A stretch of 64,000 nucleotides of DNA, taken from assembly GCA_021201335.1 (NCBI GenBank), contig JAJQFD010000004.1, forward strand, positions 62,001 to 126,000, written 5' to 3'. Both the position numbers and the translations under genes were made by a program. The notes beneath the pieces were generated by a model, which saw only the letters and a program-made list of their open reading frames with translations, made no database searches and had not been told where the DNA came from. Numbering within the stretch: position 1 is the first letter of the stretch; the number at the start of each line of letters is the position of its first letter. The DNA is from Bacteroides sp. GTDB lineage: Bacteria > Bacteroidota > Bacteroidia > Bacteroidales > Bacteroidaceae. Shown one piece after another: positions 47,301 to 56,408 of the stretch.

Positions 47301-50063
47301 AGAATCTGATAAATTCAAGACTCTGGATTCCAGCCTTTTGTTTCCGGAGAAAACATCCATTAATATATAAGCATCTTTTTGAGATGTACCGAAAATAAAT
47401 GACCCCGGATTATAAGCATCAAAATCAACATTGATAGGATGCATCCACATGGGTTCTTCCACAGGCGGACGGGTATCTTTCAATGAGAATAAGATAAAAT
47501 CACTTTCAGCTTCCACATCCCGACCCTGTTCATCTTTCGCGGATAACTTTATTTTATAGGCACCCGATGGCAACGATTGTAATCCGGTAAGTTCCATTTC
47601 TTGATTGGAGGTAAATTTACCGGTAAGAAGTGATTCATCAGCCAGCTTCTTGTCTTTATAATCTGAATAAAGATATACTTTATAAACACCTTCAACATTG
47701 ACAGGTTGGAAATCGAGGTTTTCAGCTTTGATTACTGTCTTGATAGGATTATCTTTAAGTATTTTGTCAGACAACGAGATGGATAATGCGAAAGAACGCT
47801 CTCCTACCCTGATCTCCGTAGTAGAGGTTTGAGTTTCTCCTGCTTCATTGGTTACTTTTGCTTCCACAGTATAGGCATAATATCCCCACCTGTTATCAGA
47901 TACATAGTCGTCCGGCAATAAGTGTACCGGAATATTAAATTCACCGGAAGCATCAGAAGTAACAGTTCCGGAAGCAATCTGTGTACCGTAATTGTTATAA
48001 CCCCTCCACCAGGGATTATAGGAACGTCTTACCACATATTCCACCTGCTGATCCTGCATGGATACTCCACTGAAGGTTTTCGCTTGCCCTTTTACCTGGA
48101 TAGAATCTCCCAACTGGTAGCCGCCTTTTTGTTTATCGAAAGTAATATCAAAGGTCGGTCGTTTGTATTCTTCTACCCGGATAGTAGTTGATCCTCTCTC
48201 CGTATTAAGGAAATAAGTACCATTCAGTCCACCCGATGGTAAAACAAACTCAGCTGTAAAAGAACCGAATTCATTGGTGCGGACATCTTTTACGGCTACT
48301 TCCTGATAGTTGGCATCTCTTAACGTTAGCTTATAAGAAGCACCGGACAAGGTTACTGCTGTTTTAGCTTGTCGCTGACTGGCAACACCTTTTACATATA
48401 CAGTCTGGCCGGGTCGATAAATCGAACGATCAGTTAGTAACTGAACAATTACTCCAGAATTATTATTCTCTCCATAATGATAGTATCCGGGATAAATACG
48501 CTGAGGCAAGGTTGCTGTACCTGTTTCTTTTGCAACCGACAGATATTCATAATTGTCTTTCCAATCAATTACTAGCTTACCGTCAGCTCCGGTTGTTTGT
48601 TTTATCTGTTCCGAATACAAACCCTTTTGCATCTTAAACAAACGAACCTGTGCATCACTTACAGGTTTCCCGCTTTGCGCATCAACGACTGCTATTTCAA
48701 GTTTATCATCCGGAAGTTTGCGGGATAATGATTTCAATGGAGTAACAGAGAAGAAAGATTCAATCACCTTCTTCTTATTCACATCAGATACCATCTGCAA
48801 TATATACAATCCGGCTGAAGGAGCTGTCATAGTTATTGTGGTATCTTTTGACAGATAATCAGCGGGACGCTTCAATGTAAATTGCTGTGTATGGATTTTC
48901 GTAGCATATTTTTTATAAAAATCGGCGTCTATGTTTTTCCGCAGCAAACTGGAGGTAACTGGAAGGGATACACGATATAAGCTTACCGTAAATCCGTCCA
49001 GATTTCTATGATTTACCCGCAAAGTAAAAGGAGCTTCCGGATAGGCTATATTATCTGTCATTATATAGAGAGAAGGATGCAAAACATCCTCTTTCGCAGC
49101 TTTGAACATACCCACCCGGTTGTAATTCGGATATCGGCGAATAGCTTCTTCATAAACAGCCAATGCTTCTACATTCTTGGATAGGGATACCAGATAATTC
49201 CCCTTAGCCAGATAAACTTCGGCGGTAATCGGATTCGACTGGTATTTGTTGATCAGTTGATCCAGGGTCTTCAGGTAATCCTTCTTTTTATCCAACGTAT
49301 AATTATTTCGCTGCCAGCGTAAATATTCAAGGGAAATCAGTATTTCTCCTTCTACATTGTTTCTTACACGATAGGTATTTAATACTTTGCTGTAAATCCG
49401 ATCAATAAGTACTGATACATCCTTTCGACTGTCTAATTGCTCTAACAATTTCAAAGCATCAATGTTATATTTAGCAAGTGTATGATACATCTCATGATGG
49501 TAGTATTCACTACCTGCACCCAATATGACAAAGGGTATATAGTCTTTCGAAGATGTTTTTAGCAGCATAACAGAATCTTCGAGGGCTGCCTGTGTATGAT
49601 GTTTAATCTTGTCTAGGAACATATTACGGCTCCATTCGCGAATATCATCCGATGGTTGCTCAATAATATCGGTCTGCTGCCGGACTTGCCAATAGTTATA
49701 GTTTACAAACTCGCTGTATTGCATGGCTATCAATGTATGCAGGATAGCACAGTCCAACGAATTGGTTGTATTTTTCACCCACTCTTCCATTCCTTTCAGA
49801 TCGGTATAGAGACTGTCGGGAGTAATCTGTTTTTGTAAACTGGCCCGGGTAACATACGCTTTCAGCATTTGTGGAGAATTCTTTTCGGCCTCTGCTTTAC
49901 TGAAAATCTGACGGGTAAGTTTAACTGCTGTTTGAGGAAGACTCTTCTTCTGAGCATTCTCTACTTCTTTCCAAAGTTGGTCATAAGTCTGGGCACACAT
50001 GGTTAAAGGCATTAAACAAGTTAAGAGGAATAACGAAATAAACAAAATAATCTTATTTTTCAT
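44319..50063 (-). CDS. Alpha-2-macroglobulin-family protein lacking the thioester
   Basis: 1914 residues. Signal peptide (to MCAQ, about residue 25), an N-terminal helical repeat region, then MG domains. Recognisable parts are the MG2 region LTDRSIYRPGQTVYVKG, a bait-region-like stretch, and the alpha-2-macroglobulin core with LRTNEQGEIVIAFTMPESLTKWSFRGYAHT. An alpha-alpha toroid follows (LADGSWTWYKGMQGSTYITNFVVETL). Where relatives have a CxEQ thioester before a YYANxLA segment, this protein reads NAIS, so it cannot form the bond. Probably a periplasmic or outer-surface protease trap or scaffold. Monocistronic. Confidence 0.92.
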   Translation of the reverse strand: MKNKIILFISLFLLTCLMPLTMCAQTYDQLWKEVENAQKKSLPQTAVKLTRQIFSKAEAEKNSPQMLKAYVTRASLQKQITPDSLYTDLKGMEEWVKNTTNSLDCAILHTLIAMQYSEFVNYNYWQVRQQTDIIEQPSDDIREWSRNMFLDKIKHHTQAALEDSVMLLKTSSKDYIPFVILGAGSEYYHHEMYHTLAKYNIDALKLLEQLDSRKDVSVLIDRIYSKVLNTYRVRNNVEGEILISLEYLRWQRNNYTLDKKKDYLKTLDQLINKYQSNPITAEVYLAKGNYLVSLSKNVEALAVYEEAIRRYPNYNRVGMFKAAKEDVLHPSLYIMTDNIAYPEAPFTLRVNHRNLDGFTVSLYRVSLPVTSSLLRKNIDADFYKKYATKIHTQQFTLKRPADYLSKDTTITMTAPSAGLYILQMVSDVNKKKVIESFFSVTPLKSLSRKLPDDKLEIAVVDAQSGKPVSDAQVRLFKMQKGLYSEQIKQTTGADGKLVIDWKDNYEYLSVAKETGTATLPQRIYPGYYHYGENNNSGVIVQLLTDRSIYRPGQTVYVKGVASQRQAKTAVTLSGASYKLTLRDANYQEVAVKDVRTNEFGSFTAEFVLPSGGLNGTYFLNTERGSTTIRVEEYKRPTFDITFDKQKGGYQLGDSIQVKGQAKTFSGVSMQDQQVEYVVRRSYNPWWRGYNNYGTQIASGTVTSDASGEFNIPVHLLPDDYVSDNRWGYYAYTVEAKVTNEAGETQTSTTEIRVGERSFALSISLSDKILKDNPIKTVIKAENLDFQPVNVEGVYKVYLYSDYKDKKLADESLLTGKFTSNQEMELTGLQSLPSGAYKIKLSAKDEQGRDVEAESDFILFSLKDTRPPVEEPMWMHPINVDFDAYNPGSFIFGTSQKDAYILMDVFSGNKRLESRVLNLSDSLVRFDYPYKPEYGDGITVAFCFVKNEEVYQQNVQLIKKQESKELTLSWEVFRDKLRPGQNEEWKLTIKNPQGMPVDAELLATMYDASLDKIWGNNQALQMYYPVNVPTVNWSTSHKENLYYGFWFETPKNRIPDFPVFDSFFMDQLQMMNGGGKDFNLNLTRGKVRASSARTEVLTIVENSEEIEAVSQDSALPTAVAEVKFESEVVPITGSGGALEEMPELRTNFAETAFFYPQLRTNEQGEIVIAFTMPESLTKWSFRGYAHTKDMLIGMINGTATTSKDFMITPNLPRFVRVGDKTSVAASVANLTEKAVSGTVTLTLFDPVTEKVISTQKQKFSTEAGKTVGVSFMFTATDKYNLLGCRLVAQGGNFSDGEQHILPVLSNKENIIETIAMPMRGNETREFSLQSLFNNQSKTATDRRLTVEFSGNPAWYAVQSLPSLSLSTSDNAISWATVYYANSLAAYIANAQPRIKAVFDAWRDQGGSKESFLTNLEKNQDVKNILLEESPWLMEATNETERMRRIATLFDLNNIRNNNLTAQNKLKELQLADGSWTWYKGMQGSTYITNFVVETLSRLTKLTDTALDNDALTMQSTALNYLHKEALRDYRNILKAEKEGRKMKGISGNALQYLYLVTLSGQPVPAENKEAHNYYVNKIPESITSLSLREKAYAAIVLNKAGKTADAQAFIASMKEHAVQTDELGMHFAFNENPYSWMNLKVPVHVAVMEAMDEVTKDKKVVEEMKLWLLKQKQTQQWDSPVSTVNAIYALLHRGNNLLTNQGDVRISLGGKTMETLSTSETSIPGLAYVKEVITDNSTISKANKVTVEKRDEGIAWGAVYAQFQEDIDKVSQQGAELNVDKKLYMERLSGAKKEWVPVTSDTRLAIGDKVISRVTIRLDRAMDFVQLKDQRGACFEPIGNLSGYMWNNGIGYYVAVKDASTNFFFDSLNKGVYVLEYSYRVSRAGTYESGLAVMQSAYAPEYASHSASMKVNIDK

Positions 50064-50355
50064 ATGTCCGGTTTTTTATGTTTCTTGCTAATTGGATGCA
50101 AAATAAGGATAAATTCCATAAGGTTATTAACAATTTTAAGAAAGAAAGTTTCTGGAAAGAAGAATTTTTAAGAAATATACGGGATCCCGGCAACATACGA
50201 AAGAGCTTCCATCGGGGTTTGAAGTCAATATAACCGGGATTCGCTTCAAATGCTACTACATAAAACAAATGCGTAAACTTGGTGGAAAGTGCTATACACT
50301 ATGCCTCAAAGTTTACGCATATTAATAGGATATATAAACAATGAATATAATAACC

Positions 50356-52686
50356 CTACTGAATCCTCACCTCATCCATAAAAATAAATGCCGGATTACC
50401 TGCACCGGGATGCCATTTAGGAATCTGCTTTACTATCCTTACAGTGATTTTAACATAGCGTGTCTGAACAGGCTTTAAACTTATCTTATCAGATTGTACC
50501 TCCTGCACATTGCCAGTTGCCTCAGGAAGTACCTTTCCAGCTACCAGAGTATATTTCTTCCCATCTTCCGAAATGGATACATCTATACTTCTAGGGCCAA
50601 AAATCCAATCGTTGGTGTGTACATACGTTGCTAACTCGACTTCACTGATTTCTGTGTTTTCTTCCAGATCTATTACTATCTCAACATCATCTTTGATGAA
50701 TCCAATCCAGGAACCATCTTTATACCCTCCTTTATTACCGGAGATTCCATCCACCAAAGTAGATGCACCGCCAAATGTATATGATTTATGCGGCTCCTGA
50801 TTAATCGTTATTGGTTTCAAAGTAGCTTTGTTGAAATTGAAGCTTTGCTTGTAAGCAGGTGTTTGAATGCCCGGTCTGAAAGCCAGCGCATTTACGGTAG
50901 CTGTCTCTGTAAAGGATAAAGGTCCGTTGTACTTTTCACTGTTTTCAGTTGGGGTACTTCCATCCAGTGTATAATAAATAGGAGAATTATCAATGGTGGA
51001 AAGCGTAAGTTCAATGGCTCTTTTCGCGTTGTTCACAGTTATGCGGGAATCAAGGTCGAAGATGGATTTAGAGTAATTGTACCCTTTCTTATCATACAGT
51101 TTCAACATTTTTAAGAGGCGTTGCAAGAATGAATCGTAGTTTTTCCTATCGGGTTCTGTCCATTGAACTTCCGACAAGGCATCTATCCGGGGCATCACCA
51201 TATACTCTACTTGCCGGGAGTCCGGTATATATTCCGTCCATAAGTTAGCTTGCACGCCAATGATATGTTTCGCTTCCTCCTTGGTTAACTCATCGGGTAC
51301 AGGATTAAAATGATACACTTTTTTAATAGGAATAAACCCACCGATAGATAACGGAACATTTTCTGTATCGGCAGTTTGATAATAGTCAAAATAAAGGTGA
51401 GTGTGAGGAACCATAATGGCATCATGCTTTTGTCTGGCAGCCTTAACAGCGCCTTCCATTCCCAGCCAAGACATGACGGTAGCACCGGATGCCAATCCAC
51501 CTTCGAGAATCTCCTCCCATCCAATGATCTTTCTTCCTTTACCATCTAAGAAGCTTGCAACATGCGATATAACGTAACTCTGCAACCTTTGTTCTGCAGT
51601 ATGGTCTTTATCAGTAACCAGACCGAGTTCTTTAATCTTCGCCTGGCATTTCGGACATTTCTCCCAGCGTACTTTGGGACATTCATCACCTCCGATATGA
51701 ATGTATTCGGAAGGGAATATTTCAATGATCTCGGCCAATACGTTTTCAAGGAAGACCAGTGTTTCAGGGTTGCCAGCGCAAAGTACATCTTCAAATACGC
51801 CCCATTCTCTGGCTACTTCGTAAGGACCTCCTGTACAGCCTAAATGGGGATAAGTAGTCAATGCGGCTAGCATGTGCCCCGGAAGATCAATCTCCGGAAT
51901 TACTGTAATAAAGCGATCTTTGGCATAAGCAACAATTTCTTTGGCTTCTTCCTGTGTATAAAAACCTCCGTAAGGTTTTCCATCGTATTCACCGGAATTG
52001 CGTCCAATTACAGTCCCGGTTCTGAATGCTCCTTCGGTTGTTAGTTCCGGATATTTCTTTATTTCAATGCGCCAGCCCTGATCATCTGTCAGATGCCAGT
52101 GAAACCGGTTTATATTGTGCAAAGCCATAATATCTATATATTCCTTGATAAAGTCAAGCGGGAACATGTGTCTTCCTATATCCAACATCATCCCCCGATA
52201 GCCGAACCGAGGGTAATCTTCAATAGTCACTTGCGGAAATACTATATCTTTCCCCTCCGCATTGGCTACAATCGATTTCCTTAAAGTTTGCACACCGTAA
52301 AATGTTCCGGCAGCAGATGCGCCATTTATAATAATTTGTTTATCGGTTACATTCAGTTGGTAGGCCTCTTGATTGGAGTGTTGGAAGTCGGAACGTAAAA
52401 CAATACAATTGTCACCAGTTTGTTTCTCCGAAATAGTCAGAGAGGTTCCAGTCGAATACTGAATATACTCGGACAGGAATTTAGCGATACGTTTTAGATT
52501 TTCATCCCCGGAAGGATAAACAATAGCGGTTGACGAACTTAATGCAAAAGGGTCTCCACTTTGGTATTCGATTTTCTGGGGAAGAGGAATTACCTCATAC
52601 CCGGCTTGCGTTGTTTCTTTCGAACTACATGATCCGGCTAGGATCAGAACAACTACATAAAGGCTGATAAATAAGTTTCTTTTCAT
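50356..52686 (-). CDS. GH20 beta-N-acetylhexosaminidase lipoprotein
   Basis: 776 residues. Lipoprotein signal with AGSC (Cys 20) and a following SSKE that may act as a surface-export signal. GH20b-like domain (about 30-150), then the GH20 barrel (about 155-500) with the catalytic pair in HIGGDECPK (D334, E335). A chitobiase-C-like segment follows (about 560-610, SPIYYTLDGSTPT), then a C-terminal F5/8-type carbohydrate-binding domain. It removes terminal GlcNAc/GalNAc from glycans, here probably mucin or host glycans. Four spaced dyads lie 100-180 bases upstream. Confidence 0.95.
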   Translation of the reverse strand: MKRNLFISLYVVVLILAGSCSSKETTQAGYEVIPLPQKIEYQSGDPFALSSSTAIVYPSGDENLKRIAKFLSEYIQYSTGTSLTISEKQTGDNCIVLRSDFQHSNQEAYQLNVTDKQIIINGASAAGTFYGVQTLRKSIVANAEGKDIVFPQVTIEDYPRFGYRGMMLDIGRHMFPLDFIKEYIDIMALHNINRFHWHLTDDQGWRIEIKKYPELTTEGAFRTGTVIGRNSGEYDGKPYGGFYTQEEAKEIVAYAKDRFITVIPEIDLPGHMLAALTTYPHLGCTGGPYEVAREWGVFEDVLCAGNPETLVFLENVLAEIIEIFPSEYIHIGGDECPKVRWEKCPKCQAKIKELGLVTDKDHTAEQRLQSYVISHVASFLDGKGRKIIGWEEILEGGLASGATVMSWLGMEGAVKAARQKHDAIMVPHTHLYFDYYQTADTENVPLSIGGFIPIKKVYHFNPVPDELTKEEAKHIIGVQANLWTEYIPDSRQVEYMVMPRIDALSEVQWTEPDRKNYDSFLQRLLKMLKLYDKKGYNYSKSIFDLDSRITVNNAKRAIELTLSTIDNSPIYYTLDGSTPTENSEKYNGPLSFTETATVNALAFRPGIQTPAYKQSFNFNKATLKPITINQEPHKSYTFGGASTLVDGISGNKGGYKDGSWIGFIKDDVEIVIDLEENTEISEVELATYVHTNDWIFGPRSIDVSISEDGKKYTLVAGKVLPEATGNVQEVQSDKISLKPVQTRYVKITVRIVKQIPKWHPGAGNPAFIFMDEVRIQ

Positions 52687-52783
52687 GTTCTATTATTTTT
52701 AGGCGTTAATTAGGTTCAGGGCAAAGATTAGCATCTTACTTTAAAGGGTTGGTTCTTCCAGATTTTATTCTTATTGGGGGTTT

Positions 52784-52868
52784 ATAACATGGGGGTGTTA
52801 TAATATATAACATGGGGGTGTAATAGCGCATAACATGGGGGTGTTGTATAGGATAACATGGGGGTGTT
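52784..52868. repeat. Four 16-bp dyads at an exact 23-bp period
   Basis: ATAACATGGGGGTGTT starts at 52784, 52807, 52830 and 52853; copy 2 differs in its last base. Each core is an inverted repeat, AACA-N6-TGTT, around a fixed TGGGGG centre; in copy 1 the arms extend to 7 bp. The seven-base spacers vary. An operator cluster for a dimeric regulator, or a minisatellite, upstream of the GH20 gene. Confidence 0.85.
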
Positions 52869-52985
52869 GTCATACGAAAGGTGGAATTAAAAATGAATAA
52901 TGTATTCGTGATAATGTTTTTTAAGATGGTACTAAGATAACTAAAAACTTACGAATTAGATTGATTTCTCCATATTTCAACAAAA

Positions 52986-53023
52986 AATCTCACCCATAAT
53001 CACTTAGGATTATAGATGAGATT
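52986..53023 (-). terminator. pepD terminator
   Basis: AATCTCACCCATAATC (52986-53001) pairs with 53008-53023, 14 of 16 positions, around a six-base loop; the minus strand continues with a run of T. It lies 47 bases beyond the pepD stop. Confidence 0.8.
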
Positions 53024-53069
53024 CTTCTTATTTCGATAGGTATAATACCCACTAAAAGGCTTTCAGTCT

Positions 53070-54527
53070 TTATTCTTCCGGCGTATTTGCCAATGTCGCC
53101 GTCAGGAAATCATAAAACTTCGGCACAGTAGAAATCAAGGCTCTTTCATCCGGCGAATGCGGAGAGCGCAAGGTCGGACCAAAGGAAATCATATCCAATC
53201 CGGGGATGCTGGCACCAATGATACCGCATTCCAATCCGGCATGGATTACTTTCACATGCGGTTCAACTCCGAATTGCTCCTGGTAAGATTTCTTCATGGC
53301 AGCCAGAATGGGAGAATTGACGTTGGGTTGCCAACCTGAATAAGAACCGCTAAATTCGACTTTCATACCAGCCAGCAGGAAAGCACTTTCCAGGCTCTTC
53401 GCCAGATATTCTTTCATGCTATCACTGCTACTACGAGCGAGTATCTTGATAGAAGCATTACCATTGCCAATTTCCACTATAGCCAGGTTGGAAGAAGTTT
53501 CTACTGTATCCGGAATAGTAGGAATCATGCGGGTAACACCATTCCGACATCCGTAAATAGCACAAACCAATGCATCCTGTACATCTTCGGGAACAACTTT
53601 CGAAGGCATATCAATCCGCTCAACTTGTAAGGAGATAGGAGTTTCAATAGCACCGTATTCTTCATTAAAAGTCTCTTCCATTTCGGCAACCAGTTCCAGC
53701 AGATCGCCTTCGTTTTCTTCCGGAATGGTAATTACCACTTCGCCTTCACGTGGGATAGCATTCCGCATGTTTCCACCGGACCAACTTACCAAACGAGCCT
53801 CTTCGTCAATAATCGCGTCGTAAGCAAAACGTGCCAGAAGTTTATTGGCATTCGCACGACCTTCGTTTATTTCCAGGCCAGAATGACCGCCACGTAATCC
53901 TTTAACGGTTACTTTAAAAGCTATATCGCCTTCTTCCGGCTCTACTTCCTGGTATTGCAAGGAAGCAGTAACATCTATACCACCGGCACAGCCGATATAC
54001 AAATCACCTTCGTCTTCCGAATCCAAGTTCAATAATATTTCTCCGGTTACTGTACCAGCTTTCAATCCAAAAGCCCCTACCATACCTGTTTCTTCATCCA
54101 TTGTAATTAATGCTTCCAACGGACCGTGTTTCAGATTCTTATCTTCCAGCACTGCCATGATAGCTGCTACACCTAAGCCATTATCAGCACCCAGTGTAGT
54201 GCCTTTGGCTTTAACCCATTCACCATCTACATAGGCCTGGATAGGATCTTTCTCGAAATCAAACTCGACATCGTTGTTCTTCTGCGGTACCATATCCATG
54301 TGAGCCTGTAAAATAACACCTTTCCGGTTTTCCATACCCGGGGTAGCAGGCTTGCGAATAATTACATTTCCTACTTCATCAGCAAAAGATTCTAATCCCA
54401 ATCCTTTTCCGAAATTTAATAAGAATTCTTTTATAGGTTGCATAAATCCCGAAGGACGCGGAATTTGTGTCAAAGAGTAAAAATGAGTCCACACATTTTG
54501 TGGTTCTAATGATTGAATAGTTTTCAT
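53070..54527 (-). CDS. pepD: Aminoacyl-histidine dipeptidase (PepD type)
   Basis: 485 residues, M20 metallopeptidase of the PepD/carnosinase-like cytosolic type. HMDMVPQ with the zinc-binding His and Asp, TLGADNGLG with the bridging Asp, MDEETGMVGA with the catalytic and ligand Glu, and a His near the C-terminus (FGPTLRSPHSPDERA). A lid domain for dimerisation lies between. It splits dipeptides such as those with C-terminal His. Starts six bases after the stop of the flippase-like gene, so the two are probably co-transcribed, and ends in a hairpin terminator. Confidence 0.95.
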   Translation of the reverse strand: MKTIQSLEPQNVWTHFYSLTQIPRPSGFMQPIKEFLLNFGKGLGLESFADEVGNVIIRKPATPGMENRKGVILQAHMDMVPQKNNDVEFDFEKDPIQAYVDGEWVKAKGTTLGADNGLGVAAIMAVLEDKNLKHGPLEALITMDEETGMVGAFGLKAGTVTGEILLNLDSEDEGDLYIGCAGGIDVTASLQYQEVEPEEGDIAFKVTVKGLRGGHSGLEINEGRANANKLLARFAYDAIIDEEARLVSWSGGNMRNAIPREGEVVITIPEENEGDLLELVAEMEETFNEEYGAIETPISLQVERIDMPSKVVPEDVQDALVCAIYGCRNGVTRMIPTIPDTVETSSNLAIVEIGNGNASIKILARSSSDSMKEYLAKSLESAFLLAGMKVEFSGSYSGWQPNVNSPILAAMKKSYQEQFGVEPHVKVIHAGLECGIIGASIPGLDMISFGPTLRSPHSPDERALISTVPKFYDFLTATLANTPEE

Positions 54528-54533
54528 GATATA

Positions 54534-55514
54534 TCAGTTTTTATTAATGATAGGCAAAGCCACAGTTGCATATATTCCCAGTATAATAACTAATAATGTT
54601 TGTACGCCATGCACCAGTAAAGCAAAAATACCGGCATCCGATTCGTTCACCCCATACAGCACCAGCATTGAGATAATGGCGAAATGCCAGGGACCGGCCC
54701 CATTCGGAGTTGGCACTATAACAGCCAGGCTACCTGCTACAAACAATACTAACCCGGCCAATGTTCCCAAACCGGATGAAAAAGAGAAGCAAAACAAAGC
54801 CACATAGAACTGCATAAAATAACAGAACCAGATTAAAACAGTGAACAATATGTATAGAGGCACGTTCTTTGCTTTTCGCAGCGAAATTACTCCCTCCCAG
54901 ATATTTACAACTACTCCCTTAACCTTTTCAAAAAAAGAAAGTGTTCGCACCAAGAAATACAATAATACAATAACTCCCAGTACACAGAAAAGAATAATAT
55001 AGAATTGCATGGAAGAGAACAAATCGGTAATCGAACTCAGGTCTGTTCCTGTTTGCACAAAGAAGCGGTTAAAAACTTTCATCTGCGAAAACAAGGCAAA
55101 GACACTTATGGTGAGAATACACAAAGAATCGATGATACGTTCGGTAACAACGGTACCTAATGATTTGGAAAAAGAAATCCCATCATATTTCGATAACACT
55201 CCGCAACGAGAGATCTCTCCCAAGCGAGGTAATATCAGATTGGCAGCATACGAAATAAAAACTGCATTCACACAATTACTCTTGCGAGGATGAACACCCA
55301 GAGGCTCTAAGGCCAGCGACCAGCGCCAACCGCGAAACAAATGACTAAATATTCCAAAAACTAATGAAAGGACCATCCACCACCAATTCATTTCGTGAAA
55401 CATGACGTGCGTTACCCTGGAAAAATCAAAATCCCAATATACCCAGGCTAAAATCGCGCCTCCTAAAAGCAAGGGAAGAATTATTTTCAGTAGTTTTTTA
55501 AAGAATTTATTCAT
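54534..55514 (-). CDS. Flippase-like / LPG-synthase-type membrane protein (UPF0104)
   Basis: 326 residues with about eight membrane helices. PTPNGAGPWHF near the C-terminus matches the conserved PxPGGxG motif of the lysylphosphatidylglycerol synthase transmembrane (UPF0104) family. The C-terminal soluble aminoacyl-transferase domain of full MprF is missing, so only the flippase-like part is present. The lipid or substrate is unknown. Divergent from rsmA: TATCTTTG at 55540-55547 on the minus strand is its likely -7 box. Confidence 0.88.
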   Translation of the reverse strand: MNKFFKKLLKIILPLLLGGAILAWVYWDFDFSRVTHVMFHEMNWWWMVLSLVFGIFSHLFRGWRWSLALEPLGVHPRKSNCVNAVFISYAANLILPRLGEISRCGVLSKYDGISFSKSLGTVVTERIIDSLCILTISVFALFSQMKVFNRFFVQTGTDLSSITDLFSSMQFYIILFCVLGVIVLLYFLVRTLSFFEKVKGVVVNIWEGVISLRKAKNVPLYILFTVLIWFCYFMQFYVALFCFSFSSGLGTLAGLVLFVAGSLAVIVPTPNGAGPWHFAIISMLVLYGVNESDAGIFALLVHGVQTLLVIILGIYATVALPIINKN

Positions 55515-55524
55515 TGAAAAGAAT

Positions 55525-55547
55525 TACCTTTGTCCGCTACAAAGATA
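55525..55547. promoter_or_regulatory. Divergent promoter region flippase-like gene / rsmA
   Basis: Plus-strand TACCTTTG (55525-55532) and minus-strand TATCTTTG (55540-55547), both TAnnTTTG, sit eight bases apart and face the two genes. Confidence 0.45.
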
Positions 55548-55592
55548 GCAGGATATACGGAAACGCTCTAACGATTGTTGATTTTTTATAAT

Positions 55593-56408
55593 ATGATAAG
55601 ACAGGTAAAACCCAAAAAGTTTCTGGGACAGCATTTTCTGAAAGACCTGAAAATCGCTCAGGATATAGCTGATACGGTAGACGTTTTCCCCGAGCTTCCT
55701 GTGCTGGAAGTTGGGCCAGGAATGGGCGTTCTCACTCAATTTCTGGTTAAGAAGAAGCGCCGGTTGAAAGTAGTGGAAGTAGATTTTGATTCCGTTGCTT
55801 ACCTGCGTCGCGAATACCCCGAACTGGAAGATCATATTATTGAAGATGACTTTCTGAAAATGCACCTCGAACGCTTATTCGATGGAGAACCGTTTGTTCT
55901 GACAGGCAACTATCCCTACAATATCTCCAGTCAGATCTTTTTCAAAATGCTGGATTACAAAAACCTGATTCCTTGCTGCACAGGTATGATCCAGAAAGAA
56001 GTTGCCGAACGAATAGCAGCTGGCCCCGGCAGTAAAACTTATGGAATATTAAGCATACTGATACAAGCCTGGTACAACGTGGAATATTTATTCACCGTAA
56101 GTCCCAGCGTATTCAATCCTCCTCCCAAAGTAAACAGCGCTGTTATCCGTATGACTCGTAATAGCACGCAAGAATTGGGATGCGATGAAAAGCTATTTAA
56201 GCAAATTGTAAAAACAACCTTCAACCAACGCAGAAAAACGTTGCGTAATTCCATCAAACCCATTTTGAGCAAAGACGCTCCGCTAACACAGGACGAACTA
56301 TTTAACAAACGACCGGAACAACTTTCCGTTCAACAGTTTATCGATTTAACCAATCGGGTAGAACAACAACTGGCTACCCTAAAAACTCAACCTGATGCAG
56401 AGCTATGA
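55593..56408 (+). CDS. rsmA: 16S rRNA (adenine-1518/1519-N6) dimethyltransferase
   Basis: 271 residues from the ATG at 55593 (MIRQVKPKKFLGQHFL); a start six codons earlier is possible but loses the conserved N-terminus spacing. VLEVGPGMGVLTQFL is the SAM site, and TGNYPYNISSQIFFKML carries the NLPY-type catalytic motif. PPKVNSAVIRM and NQRRKTLRNSI are standard KsgA segments. It dimethylates two adjacent adenines near the 16S 3' end. Its stop overlaps the mgtE start by four bases. Confidence 0.97.
   Translation: MIRQVKPKKFLGQHFLKDLKIAQDIADTVDVFPELPVLEVGPGMGVLTQFLVKKKRRLKVVEVDFDSVAYLRREYPELEDHIIEDDFLKMHLERLFDGEPFVLTGNYPYNISSQIFFKMLDYKNLIPCCTGMIQKEVAERIAAGPGSKTYGILSILIQAWYNVEYLFTVSPSVFNPPPKVNSAVIRMTRNSTQELGCDEKLFKQIVKTTFNQRRKTLRNSIKPILSKDAPLTQDELFNKRPEQLSVQQFIDLTNRVEQQLATLKTQPDAEL

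Larger units (their letters stand above)
52687..53069. other. Intergenic region upstream of the GH20 gene
   Basis: 383 bases. Holds a weak -7-like box for the GH20 gene (52722-52729, one mismatch), the four-copy 23-bp dyad array (52784-52868) and the pepD terminator (52986-53023). No gene seen. Confidence 0.6.

Noticed and set aside
52784..52868. Four-copy array as a mini-CRISPR
   Set aside because: Core of 16 bp with 7-bp spacers is far too short; no cas genes.
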